Assembly: GCA_963773055.1 (NCBI GenBank)
Contig: CAVYZL010000006.1
Coordinates: 868,001 to 932,000 of the forward strand
Direction of reading: 5' to 3'
Length of the DNA stretch: 64,000 nt
From: PALSA-612 sp963773055
Lineage (GTDB): Bacteria > Actinomycetota > Thermoleophilia > Gaiellales > Gaiellaceae
Part shown: piece after piece, positions 50,607-60,011 of the stretch
Numbering within the stretch: position 1 is the stretch's first letter
How the letters are laid out: each line of letters opens with the position of its first letter
Position numbers and translations under genes: made by a program
The notes under the pieces: generated by a model
Seen by the model: only the letters and a program-made list of their open reading frames with translations
Told to the model about the DNA's origin: nothing
Database searches by the model: none

Positions 50607-51194
50607 CTAGCCGCTGCCCAGCGCGGCCCTGAGGTTCGCCGCCGCTTGCTCAGGGTCGGCCGCGTCACCGATAGCGCGCAGCACGGAGACGCGCGTCGCG
50701 CCCGCAGCGACGACGTCTCGGACGTTCGTCTCGTCGATGCCGCCGATCGCGAACCACGGTTGCCGCGCGTGCTGAGCCGCATAGCGGACGAGGTCGAGCC
50801 CGACGGCGGGGCGGCCCTCCTTCGTCGGTGTCGCGTAGACGGGCCCGACGCCGATGTAGTCCCCGTCCGCCGCGTCGATCTCGGCGGGAGCATGCGTCGA
50901 CAGGCCTACGCGAAGCCCAAGCCCGCGCGCGGAGGGCACGGGCAGGTCATCCTGGCCCACGTGCACGTAGTCCGCCCCACAGAGCAGGGCGAGATCTGCC
51001 CGATCGTTGACCACGAGCGGCACGCCGAGCCTGCGTGTCACCTCCCGAGCGTCCTCGAGGGCCGCCAGCAGCTCCCGGTCAGTGAGCGACCGCTCGCGGA
51101 TCTGAACGATGTCCACCCCGCCACGGATGCTCGCTTCGAGAAACGTGGCGAGATCGGGCCTCACGCCCGTCACGAGATAGAGCCTGGCGTCCAC
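50607..51194 (-). CDS. thiE: Thiamine phosphate synthase
   Basis: A 195-residue TIM-barrel enzyme joining HMP-PP and the thiazole phosphate to thiamine phosphate. Markers: IVQIRERSLTDRELLAAL (about residues 29-46), VNDRADLALLCGADYVHVGQ (about 63-82), DDLPVPSARG, and the phosphate loops YIGVGPVYATPTKEGRPAVG (about 112-131) and WFAIGGIDETNV. The GTG at 51192-51194 shares one base with the thiS stop (TAGTG), so the two are coupled. Last gene of dnaG-thiG-thiS-thiE. Confidence 0.94.
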   Translation of the reverse strand: MDARLYLVTGVRPDLATFLEASIRGGVDIVQIRERSLTDRELLAALEDAREVTRRLGVPLVVNDRADLALLCGADYVHVGQDDLPVPSARGLGLRVGLSTHAPAEIDAADGDYIGVGPVYATPTKEGRPAVGLDLVRYAAQHARQPWFAIGGIDETNVRDVVAAGATRVSVLRAIGDAADPEQAAANLRAALGSG

Positions 51195-51394
51195 TAGCCG
51201 CCGGCCACGGGCCGGGCGACTACGAGCTCGTCCCCCTCCTCGAGGCGCACGGTCTCGTAGTCCGCTCGCTCGACCGGTTTGCCGTTTCGCTCGACGAGCG
51301 CATACGGCCCGTCGAGGCCGAGCTCTCCGAGGAGCGCGTCGACAGTCGCGGCCGGCTCGAGCTGGACGTCGCGCCCGTTGACGACGACGTTCAC
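51194..51394 (-). CDS. thiS: Sulfur carrier protein ThiS
   Basis: A 66-residue beta-grasp protein that carries sulfur as a C-terminal thiocarboxylate for thiazole synthesis. It begins VNVVVNGRDVQLEPAATVDA and ends in the required Gly-Gly (VARPVAGG). The GTG at 51392-51394 overlaps the thiG stop as GTGA. No thiF or thiO is in the window, so the activating enzyme is elsewhere or shared with another pathway. Confidence 0.93.
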   Translation of the reverse strand: MNVVVNGRDVQLEPAATVDALLGELGLDGPYALVERNGKPVERADYETVRLEEGDELVVARPVAGG

Positions 51395-52162
51395 GAGGCG
51401 ACGAGCCCGGTGATCGGGCTCGACGGCCGTGCGACAATCGACTCCTCGACGATGCCGGCAAGGTACGCGGCGCGGCCCGCCTCGACACCGAGCCGGAACG
51501 CGTGTGCCATCGCCACCGGATCGCCCGCCATTCCGATCGCGGTGTTCACGAGCACGCCCCCGGCACCCATCTCCATGCACTCCGCGGCCTGGGACGGAGC
51601 GCCAAGGCCGGCGTCGACGATCAGCGGCACCTCGGCCTGCTCGATCATCAGCTCGATCGCGTGGCGCAGCTTCAGGCCGCGGCCTGTGCCGATCGGCGCC
51701 GCGAGCGGCATCACCGTCGCGCAGCCAGCTTCTTCGAGCTTGCGCTGGAGAACTGGATCCGGCTGAACGTACGGGAGAACGGTGAAGCCGTCCGCAACGA
51801 GCTCGATCGCCGCCCTCAGCGTCTCCTCCCCGTCCGGAAGCAGATAGGTCGGATCGGTGATCACCTCGAGCTTGATCCAGTCGGGAAGGCCGCCTGCGCG
51901 GGCGAGCCGGGCGACACGCACCGCCTCCTCAGCCGTCGCGCACCCCGCGGTGTTCGGGAGGAGCATCACGCCCTCCGGCAGCCAGCTCGGTGATCGCCTC
52001 CCCTTGCTCATCGAGGTCGATTCGCCGTACGGCGACGGTCACGAGCTCGCAGCCCGACGCGACGACCGCATCGCGCATCGCCTCGAGCGACGGGTACTTA
52101 CCCGTGCCGGTGATCAGTCGCGAGGCGAATTCGCGGCCTGCGATGACGAGTGGGTCGGCCAC
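51391..52162 (-). CDS. thiG: Thiazole synthase, one frameshift as assembled
   Basis: ThiG makes the thiazole ring from deoxyxylulose phosphate, dehydroglycine and ThiS-thiocarboxylate. The N-terminal part (GTG 52162 to about 51985) reads MADPLVIAGREFASRLITGT and VTVAVRRIDLDEQGEAITE. After a one-base shift near 51982 the rest follows: LLPNTAGCATAEEAVRVARL, WIKLEVITDPTYLLPD and VPLIVDAGLGAPSQAAECME. Removing one C gives a continuous protein of about 256 residues. The GTG directly follows the dnaG stop (TGAGTG). Confidence 0.88.
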
Positions 52163-53812
52163 TCACACAAGGCTACCGACGGCCTCGTGGACACGTTCGA
52201 GCGCCGCCTGGAGCTCTTTCGTCCGCTCGAGATCGCCGGTCGACCGCGCGAGCTCGCGACGGATGCCGCGCTCGGTGAGCCTCCACAGGAGCTCCTCGGT
52301 CGTCGCCTCGTCGATCGCCTCCCGTGCCGCGAGGGCGTCGAGCTCAGCGAGGAGCGGAACGAGATCGGACGGCGGCGAGCCGCCTTCCACGAGCTGCTGC
52401 CGCAGCGCGCGGTTCGCCTCCGAGTCGAAGCTCTCGGCAGGCAGCCCGGCGAGGGTCGGGACGAACTCCGGGTGCGCCAGGCAGCCGGCCAGCACGTCTC
52501 GCTCCAGCCTGTCTCCCGCCTCGAGCACCTTCGACGACACCGTCCCCAGCGCCGCGCGTGTGTGCGGCGCGAGGCCCGCCTGAAGCTCGGCCGGGAGGTC
52601 GAGCCGATCGGCCGCGAGCCGCAAGGCATCCTGGCGCTCGGGCGTGTCTTCGAAGCTCGAGAGGATCTCGCGCACGCCGATGAACGCCTGCTGACGGTCG
52701 GGTGTTCGTTCGAGCTCGAGCCGAACACGGTAGAAGACGTAGCTCTCCGCCTTTCCGAGCAGCTCAGCGAAGGAGTCGGCCGCATCGGCCGGATCGAGCC
52801 CGGGCACGAGCGGAACGACCTTGACGTCGAAGCCCTTCGAGGAAGCGAGCTCCATTCCGCGCAGTGTCGCGGCCTGGCCCGCCGCGTCCGCGTCGAAGCA
52901 GAGGAACACGCGGCGCGTGAGCCGGCCCAGCTCCTGGAGCTGCCGCTCGGTGAGCGCGGTGCCCATCGAGGCCACGACCGGCTCTAGGCCTGCCTGGCGC
53001 AGGGCAATCACGTCCGTCTGCCCCTCGACAACGATCGCCCGCTCCTGCTTCGCGATCGCCTGCCGGGCGAGGTCGAGGCCATAGAGGATCGCCGACTTGT
53101 GGAACAGCTCGCCTTCCGCCGAGTTCACGTACTTGGCCTGGATGGGATCGTCGTCGCGCAGCTTCCGGGCGCTGAACCCGAGCACCCGCCCTCGTGCATC
53201 GGCGAGCGGGAACATCAGCCGTCCGGTGAAGTAGTCGTTCCCGCGGCGGTTGACGAGCCCCGCGGCGGCCAGCTCGGATCGGGTGAAGCCCTTTTCGGCA
53301 GCCTTCCGCGCGAGCTCGGATACGGCTGGCGACAGACCGAGCCGGAACTCCTTGCAGACCTGCTCGCCGAGCCCGCGTCCGGCGAGGTAGTCGCGCGCGC
53401 CCGAGCCCGCGTCAGAGTCCCAGAGGTACCGCTCGTAGAACGCGGTCGCCTGCTCGAGCACGGCGTACAGCCGCTCACGGCGCTTGCGCGCGGCGTCAGC
53501 GGCCGGGCTCGACTCCTCGTACTCGAGCGGCACGCGGAAGCGCTCGGCGAGCCACTCGATCGCGCCGGTGAAGTCGAGGTTCTCCGTCTCCCGGACGAAC
53601 GAGATCAGGTCGCCGCCCTTGCCGCAGCCGAAGCAGTAGTAGAGCTTGTCGAGCGCGTTGACGGAGAAGCTCGGCGTCCGTTCCTCGTGAAACGGGCAGC
53701 GACCCGTGTAGCGTGCGCCGGCCTTCTTCAGCTGCGTCCGCGCGCCGACGACGTCGAGCATGTCGGCGGCCGCCTTGACCTGATCCACCGATCCCTGCGT
53801 GATCCGCGCCAC
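52163..53812 (-). CDS. dnaG: DNA primase
   Basis: A 549-residue primase making RNA primers at the replication fork. The N-terminal CHC2 zinc domain has CPFHEERTPSFSVN and LYYCFGCGKGGDLISFV (about residues 39-72). The TOPRIM domain has AIVVEGQTDVIALRQAGLEP and VFLCFDADAAGQAATLRG (about 263-325). The C-terminal helicase-binding region is shorter than in E. coli but present (RALRQQLVEGG onward). The start is GTG at 53810-53812, 6 nt after a -10-like TACTCT (53819-53824). It heads a transcript with the thi genes, an unusual pairing. Confidence 0.95.
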   Translation of the reverse strand: MARITQGSVDQVKAAADMLDVVGARTQLKKAGARYTGRCPFHEERTPSFSVNALDKLYYCFGCGKGGDLISFVRETENLDFTGAIEWLAERFRVPLEYEESSPAADAARKRRERLYAVLEQATAFYERYLWDSDAGSGARDYLAGRGLGEQVCKEFRLGLSPAVSELARKAAEKGFTRSELAAAGLVNRRGNDYFTGRLMFPLADARGRVLGFSARKLRDDDPIQAKYVNSAEGELFHKSAILYGLDLARQAIAKQERAIVVEGQTDVIALRQAGLEPVVASMGTALTERQLQELGRLTRRVFLCFDADAAGQAATLRGMELASSKGFDVKVVPLVPGLDPADAADSFAELLGKAESYVFYRVRLELERTPDRQQAFIGVREILSSFEDTPERQDALRLAADRLDLPAELQAGLAPHTRAALGTVSSKVLEAGDRLERDVLAGCLAHPEFVPTLAGLPAESFDSEANRALRQQLVEGGSPPSDLVPLLAELDALAAREAIDEATTEELLWRLTERGIRRELARSTGDLERTKELQAALERVHEAVGSLV

Positions 53813-53856
53813 GCGCTGAGAGTATCGCGAGCCTACGTCGTAGTCTTTCCTGGCCG

Positions 53857-56800
53857 ATGGAGTCGAGCCGCAGAGAACGAAAGGTCGTCAGCGTCCTCTT
53901 CTGCGATCTCGTCGGCTTCACTTCCCGCGCGGAGGTGCTCGACCCCGAGGACGTCGACGCGCTGCTCCAGCCGTACCACGCTCGGGTGCGTGGGGAACTG
54001 GAACGCCATGGCGGTACGGTCGAAAAGTTCATCGGGGACGCGGTGATGGCGCTGTTCGGCGCACCGGTCGCGCACGAGGACGACCCCGAGCGCGCCGTGC
54101 GCGCGGCCCTCGCGATTCGCGACGTTGCCCTCGCAGACGGGCTCGAGCTCCGCGTCGGCGTGACCACGGGAGAGGTGCTCATTCGCCTCGATGCCCGACC
54201 GGAGGCGGGCGAGAGCATGGCGGCGGGAGACGTCGTCAATACCGCCGCCCGCCTTCAGGGGGTCGCCCCGGTGAACGGCGTGCTCGTCGACGAGACGACC
54301 TATCGCGCGACCCGCGGCGTGGTCGGCTATCGCGAGGCCGAGCCCGTGGAGGCGAAGGGGAAGGCGGACCCGGTGCAGGTCTGGGAGGCGATCGACGTAC
54401 GTGCGCGTCTCGGCGCAGATGTCGCCCACGATGCGCGGACGGAGCTCGTCGGACGGGATCGCGAGCTCGCCGTGCTCCGAGATGCCTTCGACCGCGCCCG
54501 CCACGAGCGTGTCTCTCAGCTCGTGACGCTCGTGGGCGTTCCTGGGCTCGGTAAGAGCCGTCTCGTCTACGAGCTCGCCCAGATCGCCGACGCGGAACCG
54601 GAGCTCGTGACGTGGCGTCAGGGTCGCTGTCTTGCGTACGGCGACGGCGTCACCCTCTGGGCGCTCGCCGAGATCGTCAAGGCACAGACCGGCATCCTCG
54701 AGCAAGACACGCCTGAGACGGTAGGCGAGAAGATCCATGCCGCCGTTACCGACGTGCTCGGCGGGTCGGGAGACGAGAGCTGGGTCGAGTCGCACCTCCA
54801 CCCTCTCGTCGGGCTCGAGGACGAGTCCGAGCTCGGAGGCGACCGGCGGAGCGAGGCTTTTGCCGCGTGGCGCCGGTTCCTCGAAGGGCTCGCCGAGCAA
54901 CGGCCGCTCGTGCTCGTGCTCGAGGACCTCCACTGGGCGGACGAGATGCTGCTCGAGTTCGTCGACGAGCTCTGCGACTGGGTGACCGAGGCGTCGATGC
55001 TCGTCGTGGCGACGGCACGGCCCGAGCTCCTCGAGCGCCGGCCCGGCTGGGGCGGCGGCAAGTTGAACGCGACCACGCTCGCGCTCGCGCCGCTCGACGC
55101 GGACCAGACGGCGCGCCTGATCGCCCTCCTCCTCGAGGCGCCGCTCCTCACCGTCGAGGATCAGCAGGCGCTGCTCGAGCGCGCCGGCGGAAATCCGCTC
55201 TACGCAGAGCAGTTCGCCGACCTCTACCGCGAGCGGGGATCGACCGATGAGCTCAGCCTGCCGGAGACCCTGCAGGGCATCATCGCGGCGCGCATCGACG
55301 GGCTGAGCGCGGCCGAGAAGGGGCTGCTCCAGGACGCCGCCGTCGTCGGCAAGGTGTTCTGGGCGAGCGCGCTCGACGGAGGCGATGAGCACGTTCGGAT
55401 GACGCTGCACGCGCTCGAGCGGAAGGGGTTCGTCCGTCGACAAAAGCGCACCTCCGTCGAGGGCCAGCAGGAGCTCGCCTTCGCGCATGCGCTCGTGCGC
55501 GACGTCAGCTACGGACAGATCGCCCGGGCCGATCGCGCGATAAAGCACTGCTCCGTCGCCGTCTGGATCGAGGGCCTCGGGCGCCTCGACGACCACGCGG
55601 AGATGCTTTCCCACCACTGGCGCTCGGCGCTCGAGCTGTCCCGTGCAGCGGGCGCGGACACAGCGGAGATCGAGAAGCCTGCGCGCCTGGCGCTCCGCGC
55701 CGCCGGCGATCGCGCGTTCGCGCTGAACGCCTTCGCCACGGCCGAGGCGTATTACGCGGAAGCGCTCGCTCTGTGGCCGGAGGACGACTCCGACCGTCCG
55801 TATCTGCTCTTTCGTCGGGCGCAGGCGCTGCTCATAGCCGCGGACGATCGGCGGATCGACGCGCTCGAGGAGGCACGTGACGCCCTGCTCGCGGCTGGAG
55901 ACCGGGCCGGCGCGGCCGAAGCGGAGGCGTTTCTCGCTCAGGTCTCGTGGTACCAGGGTCAGCGCGCCGAAGGCCTCGCGCATCTCCAGGCAGCGCAGAG
56001 GCTCGTCGAAGGAACAGGCGCGTCCGCCGGAGCCACCCGCGCGCTGGCCGTCTCCGCCCGCTACCGCATGTTGGCGGGCGAGCGCGCAGAGGGGCTGATG
56101 CTCGGACAGGAAGCGCTGGCGATGGCCGAGGAGCTCGGGCTCGAGGAGCTGCGCGCGCATGCGCTGGTCACGGTCGGGACGGCGAAGCACTATCTCGGCG
56201 ACGCGACCGGTACCGAGGATCTCGAGCGGGCGCTGAAGATCGCCCTTGCCGCCAACTCGACGGTCGCCGCCAACGCGCTGAACAACCTCGGCGTCCTTGC
56301 GTCCGCGAACGACCTCCGGCGAGAGCGGGAGCTCTTCCAGGAGTGCTTCGACGTCGCAGAGCGGATGGGAGACCGAGACACGATGCGCTTTGCCGAGGGC
56401 AACCTCGCGTGGTCCGAATGGGCATGTGGCGACTGGGACGCGGCGCTCGCCCGAGCGGACGCCTTCATAGCGTTGTGTGAAGCAGGATCCCCTCACTACC
56501 TCGAGCATCATGTGCGCGAGACGCGGGCGACGATCCTGCTGGCAAGAGGCGCAGCGGATGCCGCGCTCGCCGAGTACGGGCGAGCGCGCGACCTCGGTCG
56601 ACTGGCGGGGGACCCGCAGGCGTACCTGCCTGCCGTCGGTAATTCGGCCCATGCCTACGCCTTGCTGGGGCGAATCGAGGAGGCACGCGCACTCGCCCAG
56701 GAGTTCGTCGCCACGGCACAAGAGCTCGAGGACAAGCCGATGGCGGTGACGATCCTTGCCGGATTCGCCGCCGACGTCGGTCTCGTGTCGGAGACACGGT

Positions 56801-57084
56801 CGCTCGTCGATGCAACTGCTCCCAGCCGCTTCCGGGACGCCGCACTTGCCGAGCTGGACCGCGACTTCGTCCGGGCTGCCGACATCTATGCCGCCCTCGG
56901 CTTCAGGGCCGTGGAAGCGGAAGCGCGACTCGACGCAGCCAGAGCTCTCGTCGCCGCCGGGCAGCACTCGGAAGGCGAAGCCGAGCTCGAGAAGGCGCTC
57001 GCGTTCTACCGGTCGGTGGGGGCGACGTTCTTCGTCGAGCGCGGCGAGGCCCTGCTCGACGCCGCTCAGAGCGCGTCCGCGTAG
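53857..57084 (+). CDS. Adenylate/guanylate cyclase - AAA ATPase - TPR regulatory protein
   Basis: A 1075-residue multidomain protein. Class III cyclase domain (about residues 8-180): VVSVLFCDLVGFTSRAE with the first metal Asp, EKFIGDAVMALFGAP with the second, RVGVTTGEVL and GDVVNTAARLQ. STAND-type ATPase (about 195-560): Walker A LVGVPGLGKSRLVYELA and Walker B VLVLEDLHWADEMLLEFV. From about 570 to the end the helices resemble TPR repeats (AYYAEALALWPEDDSDRPYL; ALNNLGVLASANDLRRER). Such proteins are common in actinobacteria; their signals are mostly unknown. No HTH is seen. It is divergent from dnaG. Confidence 0.9.
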   Translation: MESSRRERKVVSVLFCDLVGFTSRAEVLDPEDVDALLQPYHARVRGELERHGGTVEKFIGDAVMALFGAPVAHEDDPERAVRAALAIRDVALADGLELRVGVTTGEVLIRLDARPEAGESMAAGDVVNTAARLQGVAPVNGVLVDETTYRATRGVVGYREAEPVEAKGKADPVQVWEAIDVRARLGADVAHDARTELVGRDRELAVLRDAFDRARHERVSQLVTLVGVPGLGKSRLVYELAQIADAEPELVTWRQGRCLAYGDGVTLWALAEIVKAQTGILEQDTPETVGEKIHAAVTDVLGGSGDESWVESHLHPLVGLEDESELGGDRRSEAFAAWRRFLEGLAEQRPLVLVLEDLHWADEMLLEFVDELCDWVTEASMLVVATARPELLERRPGWGGGKLNATTLALAPLDADQTARLIALLLEAPLLTVEDQQALLERAGGNPLYAEQFADLYRERGSTDELSLPETLQGIIAARIDGLSAAEKGLLQDAAVVGKVFWASALDGGDEHVRMTLHALERKGFVRRQKRTSVEGQQELAFAHALVRDVSYGQIARADRAIKHCSVAVWIEGLGRLDDHAEMLSHHWRSALELSRAAGADTAEIEKPARLALRAAGDRAFALNAFATAEAYYAEALALWPEDDSDRPYLLFRRAQALLIAADDRRIDALEEARDALLAAGDRAGAAEAEAFLAQVSWYQGQRAEGLAHLQAAQRLVEGTGASAGATRALAVSARYRMLAGERAEGLMLGQEALAMAEELGLEELRAHALVTVGTAKHYLGDATGTEDLERALKIALAANSTVAANALNNLGVLASANDLRRERELFQECFDVAERMGDRDTMRFAEGNLAWSEWACGDWDAALARADAFIALCEAGSPHYLEHHVRETRATILLARGAADAALAEYGRARDLGRLAGDPQAYLPAVGNSAHAYALLGRIEEARALAQEFVATAQELEDKPMAVTILAGFAADVGLVSETRSLVDATAPSRFRDAALAELDRDFVRAADIYAALGFRAVEAEARLDAARALVAAGQHSEGEAELEKALAFYRSVGATFFVERGEALLDAAQSASA

Positions 57085-57995
57085 GTCAGCGCGAAGCGGT
57101 CGGTCATGCCGGCGATGTAGTCGGCGACCTCGTCGGCGCCATCTCCGCGCTCGACGAGATGGTCGAAGATCCGCCGCACGACCTCGTGGGCGCGGCGATG
57201 CTCGTCCTCGACCTGTGGCCCGAGATAGACACGCTCGAACATGAAGGACCGGAGAGAGAGCATCGCCTCCCCCACCTCGGGGCTTTGGACGATGTCGCCG
57301 GCCTCGGCCGACCTGTCGACGAGGTCGCGCACGAGCCGGTCGATCCGCTTCGAGCCCGTCGGTCCGAGCAGCGCGATCTCAGCGCCAGGAAGATCGTCGG
57401 AACGAAGGAGCCCGAAGCGGATCGCGTCGTCGATGTCGTGGTTGATGTAGGCAACGCGATCGACGATGCGGACGATCTTCCCCTCGAGCGTATCCGGGTC
57501 GCGGTCGCCCGTGTGCGTGAGGATCCCGTCGCAGACCTCGTGCGTGAGGTTGAGCCGCCCTGCGATGGCGTACGACTGCTCGTTGTGGCGAAAGCGGCGT
57601 CCAAAGCGCTCGTGTAGGGCCTCGTCGAGCGCATCCTCACCGGCATGCCCGAACGGCGGGTGCCCCATGTCGTGGCCGAGGCCGATCGCCTCGACGAGAT
57701 CCTCGTTGAGCGCCAGCGCGCGAGCGACGACGCGCGAGATGGCGGTCGTCTCGAGCGTGTGCGTCATCCGTGTGCGGTAGTGGTCGCCCTCCGGGTCGAT
57801 GAAGACCTGGGTCTTCCCCTTCAGGCGGCGGAACGGCTTCGAGTGGACGATCCGGTCGCGGTCGCGCTGGAACGGTGTGCGCACCGGCGACGGCTCCTCG
57901 GGCTCCGCCCGCCCACGCGTCTCGTACGAGCGCACGGCGAGCGGAGACAGCCACTCCGCCTCGAGAGCGCGGATCCGCTCCTCGAACGAGCTCAT
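57066..57995 (-). CDS. dgt: Deoxyguanosinetriphosphate triphosphohydrolase-like HD protein
   Basis: A 309-residue dNTPase of the Dgt family, hydrolysing dNTPs to nucleosides and triphosphate. Seen here: TPFQRDRDRIVHSKPFRRLK (about residues 39-58), then the HD metal site in MTHTLETTAI with AIGLGHDMGHPPFGHAGEDA (about 97-116), HNEQSYAIAGRLNLT and ILTHTGDRDP. The N-terminal AVRSYETRGR motif is also common. The ATG at 57993-57995 overlaps the upstream MFS stop as ATGA. The C-terminus overlaps the end of the convergent cyclase gene by 19 nt. Confidence 0.92.
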   Translation of the reverse strand: MSSFEERIRALEAEWLSPLAVRSYETRGRAEPEEPSPVRTPFQRDRDRIVHSKPFRRLKGKTQVFIDPEGDHYRTRMTHTLETTAISRVVARALALNEDLVEAIGLGHDMGHPPFGHAGEDALDEALHERFGRRFRHNEQSYAIAGRLNLTHEVCDGILTHTGDRDPDTLEGKIVRIVDRVAYINHDIDDAIRFGLLRSDDLPGAEIALLGPTGSKRIDRLVRDLVDRSAEAGDIVQSPEVGEAMLSLRSFMFERVYLGPQVEDEHRRAHEVVRRIFDHLVERGDGADEVADYIAGMTDRFALTYADAL

Positions 57996-59155
57996 GCCGC
58001 GAGCGTCTCGGACTGCGTCGACCGCGCGGCGAGCAGATGCGGGATCGTCGCGCAGGCGAACAAAATCGCAAACGCGACACCAACCGCGCCGAACCCGCCG
58101 GTCGCGAGCGCGAGACCACCAACGCCGGCGCCGACGAACGCCCCGAACTGGAGCGCCGCTGTGCGCACTCCCGTCACGCCCAGCCGAAGCTCCGGTGCGA
58201 GGTCGAGCCCCCGTGCGCTGCCTGCGAGTGTCCTCCCGCCCGCGAGAAACGAGAGGGCGGAGAAGATGACGAGGCTCGACCACACGTTCTGCCGGAACGC
58301 GCCTAGTGCGGCAACGGCGATCGCCGACGAGAGCGCGAGGCCGACGAGCAACGTGCGCGGATGGTCGTCGACCCAGCGGCGGAAGAGGAGGTTCCCCGGG
58401 ACGTAGACCAGCGCACCGACCGCGAGCACGAGACCAGTCGCGGTCACCGACAGCCCGTAGCTCTCCACGAAGAGCGCGCCGACGAAGATCAGCGTTCCGA
58501 CCCACGCGGAGTAGGCGGCAAGCTCGCCCAGCGACCACCCGATCACCCCTGGCTGCTCGAAGACGGTGCGGAGCCCTGCCTTCTGCGCCGCAGGGGCTGA
58601 CCTTGGAACGCGGAAGAGCACGACAAGCGCCGCGAGCGCAGCCGTGAGCGGGACCGCGAGCCACGCGTATCGCCAGTCGACGTCGCCGACAACACCGGCG
58701 ATCGGCATGCCTACCACCCACGCGAGCGGCGGACCCAGCAGCGCCGCAGCGAGGACGCGCGACCTCGCCTCCGGCGCGGCCCACTCGGCGGCAGCGGCAA
58801 CGGCGGCGGAGTACGACAGTCCTGCGCCGACACCGATCAGCACCTGAGCGCCCGAGAGCAGGGCGAAGGTCGGGCTCACCGCGGAGAGCGCCGACCCCGC
58901 CGCGATCAGCGCGGCGCCGGCGGCGAGAAGGTCGCGAAGCCCGAACCGCGACGAGAGCAGCCCTGCGAGCAGCGCCGTCGTCCCCGCCGCCAGCCCTGAC
59001 ACCGTCCGCAGCTGCCCCGCCGTCGCAGTTGACACGTCGAGGTCGTCGGCGAGCGGCGCGAGGATCGGCGTGAGGATCAGCAGCGCCGACTGGGACGCCG
59101 CAAGACACAGCGCGAGCGTGAGCCCGATCGCCCTGGTTCGCCCACTGTCGTCCAC
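57992..59155 (-). CDS. MFS transporter
   Basis: A 387-residue major facilitator with twelve predicted TM helices and no soluble domain. GLLSSRFGLRDLLAAGAALI (about residues 65-84) fits the loop 2-3 motif region (GxLaDrxGrrxxl). No substrate-specific feature is seen; the drug/H+ antiporter or cyanate/efflux type is likely. The GTG start (59153-59155) has a -10-like TAGGCT (59162-59167) 6 nt upstream. It is translationally coupled to dgt. Confidence 0.87.
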   Translation of the reverse strand: MDDSGRTRAIGLTLALCLAASQSALLILTPILAPLADDLDVSTATAGQLRTVSGLAAGTTALLAGLLSSRFGLRDLLAAGAALIAAGSALSAVSPTFALLSGAQVLIGVGAGLSYSAAVAAAAEWAAPEARSRVLAAALLGPPLAWVVGMPIAGVVGDVDWRYAWLAVPLTAALAALVVLFRVPRSAPAAQKAGLRTVFEQPGVIGWSLGELAAYSAWVGTLIFVGALFVESYGLSVTATGLVLAVGALVYVPGNLLFRRWVDDHPRTLLVGLALSSAIAVAALGAFRQNVWSSLVIFSALSFLAGGRTLAGSARGLDLAPELRLGVTGVRTAALQFGAFVGAGVGGLALATGGFGAVGVAFAILFACATIPHLLAARSTQSETLAA

Positions 59156-59180
59156 GTGGTCAGCCTAGTCGGCGGGCCGT

Positions 59181-59967
59181 TTACTTCCGGCAGAGCGCCG
59201 CGAGGTCGACCCAGCCCGAGTCCTGCGGCCGGTACACGTGGCATCCAACGCGCGACGTCGTTGACATGCGCGAGCAGCGCGGCGAGCTCGTTGTCGCGGC
59301 GAAATGGAGGCTCGCCTACGAGGCACTCGTAGAGGACGCAGCCGAGCGCGTAGACGTCGACGCGGGCGTCCACCGGCTTCGCCTCGATCTGCTCCGGCGC
59401 GAGATAGTCCACGGTGCCGAGGATCGCGCGGCTTCCAGTGAGGCTCGAGACTGTCGAGGCATGCTTCGCGAGCCCGAAGTCGCACAGGTAGGCGTAGTCG
59501 CCCTTCGCGAGCAGGATGTTCGCTGGCTTGACGTCGCGGTGCACGAGGCCGCGGCCATGGGCCGTGTCGAGCGCGTCTGCTACCTGGGTGAGGATGGCGA
59601 GCGTTCGTTCCGGATCGAGCCGTCCGAGGCTCTCGAGCAGGGCGCTCAGGTCGCGGCCGTCGACGTAGCGCATGGCGAGGTAGAGCACCCCGTCTGCCTC
59701 GCCGGCCGCGTGGATCGGGACGATGTGTGGATGCTCGAGCCCAGCGGCGAGCTTCGACTCGCGGAGGAAGCGCTCCCGGAACCGCTCGTCCCGAGCGAGC
59801 TCGGGCGTCAGCACCTTAAGCGCGATTCGCCGGTCGAGCGCGATGTCGTGGGCGGAGTAGACCGTCCCCATCGAGCCGTGGCCGAGCACGGACTCTATGC
59901 GATACCCGGCGACGGTCGAGCCCGTCTCCAGCGTGCTCACGCCGGAACTGTGGCCATCCGAGCCCAT
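59181..59967 (-). pseudogene. Serine/threonine protein kinase, C-lobe cut short
   Basis: The kinase domain is well conserved up to about residue 237: VLGHGSMGTVYSAHD, ALKVL, LVHRDVKPANILLAKGDYA, LCDFGLAKHAST, GTVDYLAPEQIEAKPVDARV and CVLYECLVGEPPFRRDNELA. After LLAHVND the kinase similarity stops. A different frame then gives CHVYRPQDSGWVDLAALCRK and a TAA at 59181-59183, which looks like a real C-terminal tail. An internal deletion with a frame change is likely, removing the end of the C-lobe and any linker, TM and sensor part. The ATG is at 59965-59967. It may be inactive. Confidence 0.72.
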
Positions 59968-60011
59968 TCAGTCAAGACGCGTCGGCGCGTCTCCGGCTTC
60001 CGTAACGGCAG

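Noticed and set aside
53833..56967. A 1044-codon open frame on the minus strand opposite the cyclase/ATPase gene
   Set aside because: Its composition is Arg/Glu/Val-rich antisense type, with no domain, while the plus strand has clear cyclase and ATPase motifs. Long antisense frames are expected at this GC content.
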